Assembly: GCF_003254055.1 (NCBI RefSeq)
Contig: NZ_QKZT01000025.1
Location: 1 to 64,000, forward strand
Direction: 5' to 3'
DNA: 64,000 bases
Source of the DNA: Algoriphagus chordae
Lineage (GTDB): Bacteria; Bacteroidota; Bacteroidia; Cytophagales; Cyclobacteriaceae
Shown: in pieces, positions 1 through 8,664 of the stretch
Position numbering within the stretch: the first letter of the stretch is position 1
How the letters are laid out: each line of letters starts with the position of its first letter
Position numbers and translations under genes: made by a program
The notes under the pieces: generated by a model
Seen by the model: only the letters and a program-made list of their open reading frames with translations
Databases searched by the model: none
Told to the model about the DNA's origin: nothing

Positions 1-360
1 CAGGGCAGACTGTGAAAACAGAATCAAAGAACTCAAGGATGATTTTGGCCTGGAAAGTTTTTGCTTACAGGATTTCTGGGCAACAGAAGCCTCGTTCAGA
101 TTCATCATGGTAGCTTATAACCTAATGAGTTTATTCCGTCATTTTGCGCTGAATCATCATAATCGGGCCACCTTAAAAACACTGAAATCCTATTGCTTTG
201 CATTAGGAGCATGGAAGGTAAATCATGCCAATAAGCAGGTATTGAAAATCTCATTACCTGCTAAAAAGAGGCCTTGGATGGATGGGATATTTGCCCAAAT
301 TCAAAACATAAGCCCTCCATTCAATTATTCTAATGCATAATGCGGGTTAAATTCTTGGTT
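1..360 (+). mobile_element. Right-hand end of an IS1380-family insertion sequence (cut by window edge)
   Basis: The window opens inside a transposase reading frame whose 3' end is at 340, so the right end of an insertion sequence lies here. The terminal inverted repeat could not be identified because the left end lies outside the window. The boundary is therefore only bracketed between the transposase stop and the nrnA stop codon at 419. The element points toward nrnA and does not interrupt it. Confidence 0.55.
2..340 (+). CDS. IS1380-family transposase, C-terminal fragment
   Basis: The frame is open from base 2, and its N-terminal part lies outside the window. The visible 112 residues begin with RADCENRIKELK, followed by a DFG turn and an ATEASFRF helix. 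This is the typical C-terminal region of IS1380-type DDE transposases, where the E of the CENRIKEL segment belongs to the catalytic triad. The tail is a basic, aromatic-rich stretch ending at a TAA. Nothing in the visible part is frameshifted. Whether the whole element is intact cannot be judged. An IS4-type transposase is the alternative, but the RADCENRIKELK signature favours IS1380. Confidence 0.75.
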   Translation, partial: RADCENRIKELKDDFGLESFCLQDFWATEASFRFIMVAYNLMSLFRHFALNHHNRATLKTLKSYCFALGAWKVNHANKQVLKISLPAKKRPWMDGIFAQIQNISPPFNYSNA

Positions 361-418
361 TAATTCCAATCAAACTTCCTAAGTTGTCCTGCTTCTCCAG
401 AAGCTGGACTGAGAATTG

Positions 419-1429
419 TCAGGAATTCTGATCAGAAAAATACTCAGGAACCAACCCTCTGATTTTATCCAAGGTTTCAGGCATTGAGAGTGCACTCATT
501 CCTCCAGAAGCATTGGCATGTCCACCTCCATCGAAATGATTCGCAGCCAGGACATTTACTGGATTATCTTTTCCTTTGGAACGGAAGGAAATCTTGATGA
601 TGCCGTCTCGTTCCGAAAAGACCATGGCAGCTTTGATACCTTTGATAGACAGTGCAAGGTTGGCTAAACTATCTGTATCTCCTTTTTTGTACTGATAGGT
701 TGACAACTCCTCTTTAGTCAGAGAAATGATAGCCACAGCGTTTTTCTCCAAGATCTCCATTTTCTGACTCAATGCAAACCCCTGTAGACGAAGACGACTA
801 GCAGTATTCGTATCATTCAGCAATTCATGGATCAGGTGATGTTTTACCCCTGCAGCAAGCAATTTTGCTAGTACCTCGTGAGTTCTTGGTTTGACGGAAT
901 TGAAGCGGAAACTTCCTGTATCAGTCAGAATTCCTAGGTATAAGGGATTACCGATTTTTTCATCCAATAGAGCGACGTTTCCAGATTGCTCGATCAATTC
1001 TACGATCAACTCTGCAGTAGATGAGGCTGAGGTGTCGGATACTGTAATCTTGGCAAAATTCTGTGGATCCAAGTGATGATCAATCATGATTTTGGTACAA
1101 GTTGCCGACTCCAGAAGTGGCTGCATACCTTTTCCTACACGGTCTGTAGCGTTATAGTCCAGGCAAAATATAAGGTCTGCTTCTTGAAATGCTGCCGTTA
1201 CTTTCTCAGGTTCCTGATCCATCACGATGATGGAAGAGAGCTCTAGGAAATCCAAAAAATCCGGAGCTTTGTCAGGATGACAGATGGTTGCCTTTTTTCC
1301 AAGCTTTTCTATAAAATGCAATAGGCCCAAAGAAGAACCGACAGAGTCTCCATCGGCAGATTTGTGGGCAGTAATAAGGATGTTTGATGCTGCTAGAATT
1401 TCAGCTTCTATTTCTTTGTAAATATTCAT
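419..1429 (-). CDS. nrnA: DHH-family bifunctional oligoribonuclease / pAp phosphatase (NrnA-like)
   Basis: This is a DHH/DHHA1 phosphoesterase of about 336 residues, the normal NrnA size. Visible motifs, in order, are an N-terminal HKSADGDSVGS metal site, a CLDYNATDRVG segment, the family-defining IDHH motif, and a C-terminal DHHA1 substrate loop GGGHANASGG. Such enzymes use Mn2+ to degrade RNA of 2-5 nt and convert 3'-phosphoadenosine 5'-phosphate to AMP in the cytoplasm. An upstream ATG at 1510 would add 27 residues with no homology character. The ATG at 1429 (MNIYKEIE) puts the first helix where the family begins, so it is preferred. The gene is monocistronic and faces the IS end. Confidence 0.88.
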   Translation of the reverse strand: MNIYKEIEAEILAASNILITAHKSADGDSVGSSLGLLHFIEKLGKKATICHPDKAPDFLDFLELSSIIVMDQEPEKVTAAFQEADLIFCLDYNATDRVGKGMQPLLESATCTKIMIDHHLDPQNFAKITVSDTSASSTAELIVELIEQSGNVALLDEKIGNPLYLGILTDTGSFRFNSVKPRTHEVLAKLLAAGVKHHLIHELLNDTNTASRLRLQGFALSQKMEILEKNAVAIISLTKEELSTYQYKKGDTDSLANLALSIKGIKAAMVFSERDGIIKISFRSKGKDNPVNVLAANHFDGGGHANASGGMSALSMPETLDKIRGLVPEYFSDQNS

Positions 1430-1548
1430 GAATGGGAATTGTGCTGGAGAATTGAGCTTTGATAAGGAAGAATCAAGTGGGTGTAGGTTCTCCTGATTGC
1501 AAAGGAACAAAAGGATAGATTGAAAAGTGGCTGTATTCGGATTTATCT

Positions 1549-2508
1549 CTATAAGTTGATTACGACATTTCCAGTTTTCTGGCCTGAAATCACATAAGTA
1601 TAAGCATCGGTGATATCTTTCAAGGGGTATTCACGATCAATTACCGGTTTGAATTTCCCTTTTTCCAACATAGATTTTATATAAGGTAGGGTTTGACTCA
1701 AACTGTACGGAATTGGAAATACGACCTTCTTATCACCAGTTGAGATTGGAATGATAGCGTAAAATACATTTTGTGAATATGGACCTAGCTCAGAAGAGAT
1801 ATAAGTCCCGCCTTTTTTCAGCAATGGTTTACACTTTCCAAAAGTACTTTTACCGACTGCATCAAATATGAAATCATACTTCTCATCATCCTGAGTGAAG
1901 TCTTCCTGGGTGTAATCAATGATTTTATTAGCCCCAAGTGACTTGATCAGGGCTATGTTTTTGGTGTCACAAGTTGCAGTTATGTGTACATTCAAGGTGT
2001 TACAAAATTGTAATAAGGCGGATCCGATACCGCCCGAAGCACCATTGATCAATATGCGATTTCCAGCTTGAATGGAAGTTTTATGAATAAATGTGTAGGC
2101 ATAATGCGCCCCTTCCAGGCTGGCTGCGGCTTGATGATAGTCAACAGCTGTAGGTATAGTCAGAATATTGTCCTTGGGGGTAACAACTAGGTACTCTGCC
2201 TGAGATTCAAGTCCCATATCTGTAAATCCAAAAACACGCTCATTAGGTTTAAAGGAGTTTACATCCTTTCCAACGCTGACAACTTCACCGGCGAAATCAG
2301 TCCCTAGTATTATTTTTCGCGGTTTAAAAAAGCCAAGAAGAAAGCGCATGATAAAAGGTTTGGCAGTGAGATTTGCACAATCTGTCCTGTTTACTGTGGT
2401 CGCATGTACTCGAATTAATATTTCTGAATCCTTAGGTACGGGTTGATCAACTTCTTCAACGGATATTGATTTAGGACTTCCATAGGATCTTCGGATTGCA
2501 GCTTTCAT
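1549..2508 (-). CDS. Zinc-independent medium-chain dehydrogenase (quinone oxidoreductase-like)
   Basis: This 319-residue MDR-superfamily protein has an N-terminal GroES-like fold (VHATTVNRTDCAN, then LGTDFAGEVVSVG) and a Rossmann domain with the NADPH loop GASGGIGSALLQF near residue 157. The structural and catalytic zinc ligands of alcohol dehydrogenases are absent, placing it with quinone oxidoreductase/enoyl-reductase types that reduce alkenals, quinones or enones with NADPH. The substrate cannot be told from sequence. It is separated from nrnA by 39 bp after its own stop and from the upstream glycosyltransferase by 433 bp, so it is probably transcribed alone. Confidence 0.8.
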   Translation of the reverse strand: MKAAIRRSYGSPKSISVEEVDQPVPKDSEILIRVHATTVNRTDCANLTAKPFIMRFLLGFFKPRKIILGTDFAGEVVSVGKDVNSFKPNERVFGFTDMGLESQAEYLVVTPKDNILTIPTAVDYHQAAASLEGAHYAYTFIHKTSIQAGNRILINGASGGIGSALLQFCNTLNVHITATCDTKNIALIKSLGANKIIDYTQEDFTQDDEKYDFIFDAVGKSTFGKCKPLLKKGGTYISSELGPYSQNVFYAIIPISTGDKKVVFPIPYSLSQTLPYIKSMLEKGKFKPVIDREYPLKDITDAYTYVISGQKTGNVVINL

Positions 2509-2941
2509 TTTTAGTACGTTGGATTTTATTATATGTATATCTGCTTTTCTACCAGTAAGGTGGCAAAAGCAATATAAGATATGTTAAACTTAAAAATTGA
2601 GGCCACTTCGGTCTTCGGTCATCGGTCTTCCAGCCTGATAAGCAAAGAATCTAAGGTGACTGGCATCATTGCGGATAATCATATTTTATTATTTTTCAAA
2701 ATAAAAATTATCCTCCACTTGAGTTAAATCTAAGTTTTGATTGATGGAATATAAGAAAGAGATCAAGCCCTGTAAATGACTAGCTTCGAACATGGCTTAT
2801 AGTAATATTTTCTAGTTTCGTTATGGTATAAAATTAATGTTTTGATCGCTGCATCACAGTAGAAAACCTGATTTTGGTCGTTATCCATTTCAGTTATTTT
2901 TGATGTGATGATCAAATGGATGAGTTATTGACAGAAGGTTT
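2509..2941. other. Gene-free interval of 433 bp
   Basis: AT-rich spacer between two minus-strand genes. No open frame, RNA gene or clear terminator was found. The only structure is a short tandem heptamer repeat at 2607-2627. The promoter of the MDR gene should lie close to 2509-2600, but no good TAnnTTTG box was seen. Confidence 0.6.
2607..2627. repeat. Three tandem 7-bp units (TTCGGTC, TTCGGTC, ATCGGTC)
   Basis: The heptamers at 2607-2613, 2614-2620 and 2621-2627 are tandem, the third with one substitution. They sit in the non-coding interval upstream of the MDR gene. Tandem arrays this short may be chance or a slippage remnant. Confidence 0.5.
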
Positions 2942-4468
2942 TCACTCTATTAACTCAGCTCTTTTCTCTTCAATCTCCGAAGCCAAAATTCCATTGATAT
3001 CGGTTTTAGCACCGAGAAGTAGCTGAATGATTGTCCCATATTCACGGGCATTCGGATCCGTGATAGTTCCTATTTCTTCTGACTTTTCGAAAAAGGAAAT
3101 TTCTCTTTCGGAGACAGCATCATAGGCATCTCTGACTAGAATTACGTTTTTGATTTTACGACTTAAATCGATCCAATTGACGTAGTCAGCATTCATAGTG
3201 ACTGCACGCAATCCCTTGGTTTTGGTGTAAAAGTTAATCGCTCCAGCCTGCCCATAGTTGTCACACATAATTATAGTGTACTCATCAGCAGGAGCTTTGG
3301 AATAGGCCAAATCAACTTTCTCCGCAAGCTCTTTCCAACCTAGCATATCCGCAAAATCCTGCGGTAAATCGTGTAATTCACCATCTTCCCAGCGATTTTC
3401 CATCAGATCAGGATGGCGACTTTGAACGCCTTTGAGGTATTCTGCATCCCCGAGAGGATAGGTCATGGGAGCTGTAAGGATGAATAAAATGATAGGAATT
3501 ATCATCATAACTGGCTTTAAGTATTTACCCCAGTTTTTGCGAAGCAGATAAGAAAGATAAATCGCTCCAAATGCATAGTGAATAGGGTAGAGGCCGATGG
3601 CGTAATAGCTTTTGGCTTTGAAGTAAGTGAAGATTGCCAATGTGAAAATCATCGCCCAGAAGAAAACCTGATACTTGCGAAAAGAAGGATAAGTAAAGTA
3701 GGAGATCAGCGCCAGAATCAATACGAAACTTGATCCGAAAAAGAAGAAAAACTGATCAGTCAAGAAGTCAAGTCTGTTCACATTCACCAACTGATATTGA
3801 CTGAGCATACGCATATGCCAGAGTACAGGGAAGTCATTTTTCACTTGCCACATCAGGTTCGGTAGGGCAATCAAGAAGGCTAGTCCAAAGGCAGTATATA
3901 AATGTGGGATTTTGAAAATCTTTCGCTCGGAAGTCAGAAGCAATGCAGGGAATAATCCTAGTACTTGGAAGGCAATGTTGTATTTGTTCAGAAAGCCAAA
4001 ACCAATGCCGATTCCCAGCCAGTATAGCCATTTGTTTTTGCCAGTTTGGATAAAGCATAGCAAGGCGAAGAACACAAAAGTCCAAGCAAGAATATCAAGG
4101 GAATTGGGTTGAAAGAGGATGTTCAGCCTAGCCATGGAAGAAAATATTAGACAAATCGCGGCCAAGGACTGAGCATATAAACTGCCTCCAAGTCGCTCAA
4201 TAGCTTTCCAGACCAACAGAATCGTCAGGGCTCCAAAGAGCGCAGGAAAGAACTTGACCCAGAACTCAGAATTGCCAAGTAGATAAATCAGGTAAGAAAA
4301 CCAGGAAGTCAGGGGAGGAACCGAGATAAAGCCCCAAGCTAAATGATGTGCTTGGTCTAGATGCAGGTATTCATCTCTATGCAGATCGTAACCCGAATCT
4401 ATCAGCAGGTATTGAAGGATGAACTTGATGAGTATGAATCCGAATAAAAATAGGTTTCGCTGGTTCAT
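2942..4468 (-). CDS. GT39/ArnT-like integral membrane glycosyltransferase
   Basis: A 508-residue protein with many hydrophobic segments in the first ~360 residues and a soluble C-terminal part. The N-terminal loop contains HRDEYLHLDQAHHLAWG followed by a VPPLT turn. This acidic first periplasmic loop is characteristic of GT-C enzymes of the PMT_2/ArnT group, which transfer sugars from polyprenyl-phosphate carriers on the outer face of the inner membrane. A lysine/glycine-rich WLGIGIGFGFLNKYN segment, also typical, follows. Acceptor and donor are unknown. It lies 44 bp downstream of the PIN toxin gene on the same strand and may be read through from it. ATG start at 4468. Confidence 0.82.
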   Translation of the reverse strand: MNQRNLFLFGFILIKFILQYLLIDSGYDLHRDEYLHLDQAHHLAWGFISVPPLTSWFSYLIYLLGNSEFWVKFFPALFGALTILLVWKAIERLGGSLYAQSLAAICLIFSSMARLNILFQPNSLDILAWTFVFFALLCFIQTGKNKWLYWLGIGIGFGFLNKYNIAFQVLGLFPALLLTSERKIFKIPHLYTAFGLAFLIALPNLMWQVKNDFPVLWHMRMLSQYQLVNVNRLDFLTDQFFFFFGSSFVLILALISYFTYPSFRKYQVFFWAMIFTLAIFTYFKAKSYYAIGLYPIHYAFGAIYLSYLLRKNWGKYLKPVMMIIPIILFILTAPMTYPLGDAEYLKGVQSRHPDLMENRWEDGELHDLPQDFADMLGWKELAEKVDLAYSKAPADEYTIIMCDNYGQAGAINFYTKTKGLRAVTMNADYVNWIDLSRKIKNVILVRDAYDAVSEREISFFEKSEEIGTITDPNAREYGTIIQLLLGAKTDINGILASEIEEKRAELIE

Positions 4469-4512
4469 GGAGTTGTTAGAAACTGGGTTGGCACAAATGC
4501 ATAGAGCATCTT

Positions 4513-4950
4513 CTAGCCTTTTCTCATTGCAAGAAGTTCTGTTGTATTTACAAGCTTATTGAAATCCTGACCTTTGAGCCCTTTATATAGTACTTTGTCT
4601 CCAGTCCATAAGGAGGCATCCAGAAATTTTGTTAATGCGACAAAAGCAATGTCATCGGGATCAATTTTTTGGGTGATTTTTTCAGAGTTAAGCCAGATTT
4701 CTACTGGAATGATCTCTTCATTTATAAACTTAAGTTTGGAGAGAACCAATGCGTAAGAAATTTGAAGTTGGCTTTCAGAAAGGGTTGAGATTTTTTTAAG
4801 CTTTTCCCAGTGATCCCGAATCTCATTGCGCATGTAAGCACAGCTATAGAATTCAAATTTCTCCTGCGAATTGAAAATTAAATCACCAATTGTGCCTTCC
4901 GAATTTAAGAGAACACTAAAAATAATATTGGTGTCAATGACAACTTTCAT
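4513..4950 (-). CDS. PIN-domain toxin (putative ribonuclease)
   Basis: A 145-residue protein opening with VVIDTNIIFSVLLN, whose first Asp (D6) is the first metal ligand of PIN nucleases. Further acidic residues occur at DPDDIAF and in the WTGDK segment near residue 115, completing a PIN active site. The family (PIN toxins of the COG2402 kind) cleaves RNA with Mg2+ or Mn2+. The start ATG overlaps the stop of the preceding small gene as ATGA (4947-4950), the translationally coupled arrangement typical of toxin-antitoxin pairs. The specific RNA target is not predictable. Confidence 0.82.
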   Translation of the reverse strand: MKVVIDTNIIFSVLLNSEGTIGDLIFNSQEKFEFYSCAYMRNEIRDHWEKLKKISTLSESQLQISYALVLSKLKFINEEIIPVEIWLNSEKITQKIDPDDIAFVALTKFLDASLWTGDKVLYKGLKGQDFNKLVNTTELLAMRKG

Positions 4951-5150
4951 TTAATGAGACGATCCTTGTTTTTTGCCCACCATCCATTTTTAACTTCATT
5001 AACTAATGTATCAACATCCGCTTGCTTTGCTTTAGAATCGGCGGTTGCTTCTTTGTAAGTCAAGAAATCAATTAGATTTTGAAGACCTTCTGTATTTATA
5101 TTGGATGGGAGTCTGATTATCACCTCATCATCCGTTCTTTCAATGATCAT
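4947..5150 (-). CDS. Putative antitoxin partner of the PIN toxin
   Basis: A 67-residue, charged, mostly helical protein immediately upstream of the PIN toxin and overlapping it by 4 bp. The N-terminus (MIIERTDDEVIIRLP) looks like a short beta hairpin. The middle contains an LIDFLTYKEAT helix, and the C-terminal half carries a tryptophan pair (NGWWAKN) that could insert into the toxin. No clear helix-turn-helix or ribbon-helix-helix could be named. The antitoxin role is inferred from size, order and coupling, not from a recognised domain. Confidence 0.7.
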   Translation of the reverse strand: MIIERTDDEVIIRLPSNINTEGLQNLIDFLTYKEATADSKAKQADVDTLVNEVKNGWWAKNKDRLIK

Positions 5151-5283
5151 AATATCGAGTTTTAAATTAATTGAAGTTACTTATTTATTCACGTAAAGGG
5201 AAACACATATTTAGAGCATTTATTCTCATTTAATAGCAATCCTGATCCTCAATCTTTTTAATCTCAGCTTTCTGAATTCTAAT

Positions 5284-6627
5284 TTAACCGTTAAATATCA
5301 ACTTAAACGTAGTTCCTTCACCCTGAATGGAGCGAACCTGGATATTGCCTTTGTGTCGACGCATGATCTGCTTGGATAGACTCAAGCCGATTCCAGAACC
5401 TTTTGATTTGGTGGTGAAGAATGGGATGAAAATCTTCGAGAGTGCTTCCTCTTCGATGCCTTTACCCGTATCTGCCACTTCCAGAATTATTTTCCCAGCC
5501 TCATCTATAAATGCTCGCAGAATGATTCTTTTTACTTCAGAATCTTCCACCGCCTGAATGGCATTTTGAGCGAGATTGATTAGAACTTGCTCGATCTGTG
5601 TTTGGTCTCCAAATAGGATTAACTCTTTAGGGTTGATCTCTTTAATTAATTCAATCTGATAAGTATCCAGTTGGTTTTGCAGTAAAACTTCCAGTTGATG
5701 AAATAGCTTGGCGATAGCAATACTGCTGAACTTCGGAGCTGGAATATGAGCCAAACTTCTAAAGTCGGACACAAAGCTGATCAGACCTTGACTACGCTTC
5801 TCTATCGTGCTTATTCCCATCAGATAGTCTTCCATTTCTGAAGGACTTATTTGCTCTACATTGTCTATTTTACTTTCCATTTCCCCTTGGATTGTTCCTG
5901 CCAAAGAAGAAATAGGAGCAATGGAGTTCATGATTTCATGGGTAAGGATTTTGACCAAATTTTGCCAAGCTTCCATTTCCTTTTCCTCCAATTCTGACTG
6001 AATATTCTGAAGAGAAACGAGCTTAAACTTTTCTCCACGCATCAGCAATTCAATCACATACACTGAAATCTGCATGATGCCATCAGGATGAGCAATTTTG
6101 ATCAACTCAGATCCACCAGTTCGTAGGTTGTTAATTGCTAAGTGGAGCTCTTTATTAATACTTTCAATTTCTCCGATGTTCTTCAGTTCATCTACATCTA
6201 AAATTCGCTTGGCAGCAGTATTTACAATCTGAATACCACCATTTTCACCGAAGGTGATCAAGCCTATACTCAGGTGCTTGAACACAGAGCGGAAGTACTG
6301 GTAGTTGGCTTCCTTTTCCGCTTGATCCTCTTTTAGTTTGGCAAGAATAGCATTGAATTCTATGTGTAGATCATCAGTCTCCGTGCCATCAAATTTGACA
6401 GGGTAGAGTTGAGAGTATTTGTCCTGCTTGATGTTGTCAAGAAAGACACGCACCTTATTGAACGAACCTTCGGAATATCGCAGTAAATAGATGATCTGGA
6501 AGACGACTAAAATCAGAAAAAGGGAGATCATAAAGACTCCCCAACTATCGATGATAGCGTATGCAAGTAGAAATAGAGATGCCGCTAAAAAGGCAATTCT
6601 CCCTAATAAGCCAACCTTATAATCCAT
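5284..6627 (-). CDS. Membrane sensor histidine kinase (NtrB-like)
   Basis: This 447-residue kinase has two closely spaced membrane helices (about 8-27 and 31-49) with almost no periplasmic loop, so it probably senses a membrane or cytoplasmic signal. A linker and PAS-like domain (about 105-200) lead to the dimerisation helix with phospho-acceptor H230 in ILTHEIMNSIAP. The ATPase domain has an N box (NLAQNAIQAVED), the G1 box ADTGKGI, an FIPFFTTK F box and a SGIGLSLSKQI G2 box. All catalytic motifs are intact. It overlaps the upstream response-regulator gene by 11 bp, so the two are co-translated and almost certainly a cognate pair. Confidence 0.9.
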   Translation of the reverse strand: MDYKVGLLGRIAFLAASLFLLAYAIIDSWGVFMISLFLILVVFQIIYLLRYSEGSFNKVRVFLDNIKQDKYSQLYPVKFDGTETDDLHIEFNAILAKLKEDQAEKEANYQYFRSVFKHLSIGLITFGENGGIQIVNTAAKRILDVDELKNIGEIESINKELHLAINNLRTGGSELIKIAHPDGIMQISVYVIELLMRGEKFKLVSLQNIQSELEEKEMEAWQNLVKILTHEIMNSIAPISSLAGTIQGEMESKIDNVEQISPSEMEDYLMGISTIEKRSQGLISFVSDFRSLAHIPAPKFSSIAIAKLFHQLEVLLQNQLDTYQIELIKEINPKELILFGDQTQIEQVLINLAQNAIQAVEDSEVKRIILRAFIDEAGKIILEVADTGKGIEEEALSKIFIPFFTTKSKGSGIGLSLSKQIMRRHKGNIQVRSIQGEGTTFKLIFNG

Positions 6628-7999
6628 ATTTTTCCAGCCTTCTGTACAAGGAAGCTCTGGTCAGACCAAGCTCCTTAGCTGCTTTTGAGATGTTACCTCC
6701 GTTTTTATCAATTGCTCTCTGAATGGTGGTCTTCTCCATGTCATCGAGATTTAATGTCACTGAAACAGGCGCCTTGTCCGAAGCAGGCTTGGCAGAGAGG
6801 AAGAAGAAATCCCGGGAATCCAATACTTCTCCTTCAGCCATAATAATAGCCCGCTCAATCGCATGTTGGAGTTCACGGATATTTCCTGGCCAGCCATAGT
6901 GCTGCAAAAGATCCATACCGGCTGTAGTAAACCCAGTGAAGTTTTTACGATATTTTTGGCTGTAACTTTTTAGAAAATGGTTAGCTAATACTGGTATGTC
7001 ATCTTGTCTTTCGCGAAGTGGAGGAAGGAAAATCTCCACCGTATTAATTCTGTACAATAAATCCTGACGGAAGGTATTGTCAGCGATACTTTCATGTAGT
7101 GGCATATTCGTCGCACATATCAGGCGAATATCCACAGGTATAGATTTGTTTGTGCCTATCCTGGTCACTTCCCTTCTTTGCAAAACAGTCAATAGTTTTG
7201 ATTGAAGAGGTAGAGATAGGTTTCCGATCTCATCCAGAAACAAAGAGCCTTTGTCAGCTATTTCAAACCTACCTGCCCGATCATCTTTAGCATCTGTAAA
7301 TGCGCCTCTTTTATGACCGAAAAGCTCAGATTCAAATAGCGTTTCGGTGATCGCCCCCATGTCCACTCCTACGAAAATCTCATCTTTTCGAAGTGAGCGA
7401 TCATGAATAGCACGTGCGATAAGTTCTTTACCTGTTCCGTTTTCTCCCAAGATCAAGACGTTTGCATCTGTCTGAGCCACCTTGTCTATGATGGAGAAAA
7501 TATTTTTCATGGAAGCAGACTGCCCGATGATATCGGTGTAAGGCTTCTTCATGTCGCTCTGCATCTGCTTTTGCTTCTTTTGCAGTTTATCGACCTCATT
7601 ATAGCTTTCCTTTAGTTTTATAGCTGCGGAAAGGGTAGCGATCAATTTCTCATTTTGCCAAGGCTTTAGAATGAAATCTGTTGCACCTTCTTTTAGTGCT
7701 TGGACAGCCATTTCCACATCACCGAATGCCGTGATCAGAATAACCACAGCTTTTGGGTCAATTTCTTTGATTTGCTTTAGCCAATGAAAACCTTCCTTGC
7801 CAGAGGTGGTGTCCTCTCGGAAATTCATATCTAGAAGGATTACGTCGTAATTATTATTATTGACCAAAAAAGGAATACGACGTGGATCCTTTTCTATCAT
7901 AACTTCTTTCGCGTGCTTTTTGAGAAGCATTTTAGCGGCAAAGAGTAAGTCTTCATTATCATCGATGATAAGAATCTTGCCTAAATCTTGAGTTTCCAT
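6617..7999 (-). CDS. NtrC-family sigma-54-dependent response regulator
   Basis: A 460-residue protein with a receiver domain (acidic pocket IIDDNED, phospho-acceptor D57, conserved ITAF and LKPW), an AAA+ domain (Walker A GENGTGKE about 185-192, Walker B LFLDEIGN about 263) and a Fis-type helix-turn-helix at the C-terminus (NISKAAKELGLTRASLYRRL). It should open sigma-54 promoters when phosphorylated by the kinase encoded downstream. The sigma-54 contact loop reads GAFTDA (232-237) rather than the classical GAFTGA; the invariant F and T are retained. The target regulon is unknown. ATG start at 7999. Confidence 0.92.
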   Translation of the reverse strand: METQDLGKILIIDDNEDLLFAAKMLLKKHAKEVMIEKDPRRIPFLVNNNNYDVILLDMNFREDTTSGKEGFHWLKQIKEIDPKAVVILITAFGDVEMAVQALKEGATDFILKPWQNEKLIATLSAAIKLKESYNEVDKLQKKQKQMQSDMKKPYTDIIGQSASMKNIFSIIDKVAQTDANVLILGENGTGKELIARAIHDRSLRKDEIFVGVDMGAITETLFESELFGHKRGAFTDAKDDRAGRFEIADKGSLFLDEIGNLSLPLQSKLLTVLQRREVTRIGTNKSIPVDIRLICATNMPLHESIADNTFRQDLLYRINTVEIFLPPLRERQDDIPVLANHFLKSYSQKYRKNFTGFTTAGMDLLQHYGWPGNIRELQHAIERAIIMAEGEVLDSRDFFFLSAKPASDKAPVSVTLNLDDMEKTTIQRAIDKNGGNISKAAKELGLTRASLYRRLEKYGL

Positions 8000-8151
8000 G
8001 GTTAATTGTTTGGTCTTCTTAATGGGAAAATGGTGCCAACCCTAAAATTAGGCTAAATGGGAAGGTTTACCAATAAAAGTGTCCATTAGTGTACGATTTT
8101 AGGCTGATATCGGACAATAGTACCTGGGTTTTCATCCCTAATAGATTTTTG

Positions 8152-8159
8152 TACCTTTG
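8152..8159 (+). promoter_or_regulatory. Bacteroidota -7 promoter element TACCTTTG upstream of FKBP gene
   Basis: TACCTTTG matches the TAnnTTTG consensus exactly and lies 22 bp before the ATG at 8182. A T-rich stretch about 20 bp upstream could serve as the -33 element, though no TTTG is present. It places the transcript start near 8166 and supports the start codon at 8182 rather than 8089. Confidence 0.7.
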
Positions 8160-8181
8160 TACTTTACTAAAACAAAAGACT

Positions 8182-8607
8182 ATGCAAGCTAAAAAAGGAG
8201 ATGCAGTTCAAGTGCATTATACCGGTAAATTAGAAGATGGAAGCGTATTTGATTCTTCAGCAAATCGTGAGCCACTAGGATTTACCTTAGGCGACGGAAA
8301 TATGATCAAGGGCTTCGATACAGCTGTTGATGGCATGAAATTAGGTGACAAGGTTACCGTGACTATTCCTGCAGTAGAAGCCTACGGTGAGCGAAGAGAA
8401 GATATGATGATCGATGTTCCTATCGCACAAGTTCCAGCTGATATCAAACCTGAAATCGGATTATCATTGACTCTTCAAGGAGGAAATGGACAGCCGATGC
8501 CAGTAACTGTAGTTGGTGTGGATGCTGAAAAAATTACTTTGGATGCGAACCACCAGTTGGCAGGTAAGGATTTGATCTTTGATATTGAGTTGGTGAAAGT
8601 CAACTAA
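8182..8607 (+). CDS. FKBP-type peptidyl-prolyl isomerase (SlyD-like)
   Basis: A 141-residue cytoplasmic FKBP of the SlyD type: VHYTGKLEDGSVFDSS starts the FKBP half, IPAVEAYGERRED leads into an inserted chaperone (IF) domain, and the chain returns to the FKBP fold with HQLAGKDLIFDIELV at the end. It lacks the long metal-binding histidine tail of E. coli SlyD. It catalyses cis-trans isomerisation of prolyl bonds and assists folding. An in-frame ATG at 8089 would add 31 residues that cover the promoter, so the start at 8182 is chosen. It is monocistronic, with a terminator directly downstream. Confidence 0.92.
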   Translation: MQAKKGDAVQVHYTGKLEDGSVFDSSANREPLGFTLGDGNMIKGFDTAVDGMKLGDKVTVTIPAVEAYGERREDMMIDVPIAQVPADIKPEIGLSLTLQGGNGQPMPVTVVGVDAEKITLDANHQLAGKDLIFDIELVKVN

Positions 8608-8630
8608 TATTTAATACTCTATTTAGAGTG

Positions 8631-8664
8631 AAAGCAGTTCTGGATTTTCAGGACTGCTTTTTTA
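8631..8664 (+). terminator. Rho-independent terminator after FKBP gene
   Basis: Stem AAAGCAGT (8631-8638) pairs with ACTGCTTT (8653-8660), followed by a run of T residues. It begins 24 bp after the FKBP stop codon. Confidence 0.85.

Noticed and set aside
387..408. Hairpin TCC-GCTTCT/AGAAGC-GGA between the IS end and nrnA
   Set aside because: The stem is short with an internal mismatch and there is no T run on either strand, so it is not called a terminator.
8089..8181. N-terminal extension of the FKBP protein from an upstream ATG
   Set aside because: It would contain the -7 promoter element, and the 31 extra residues do not resemble a signal or any FKBP N-terminus.
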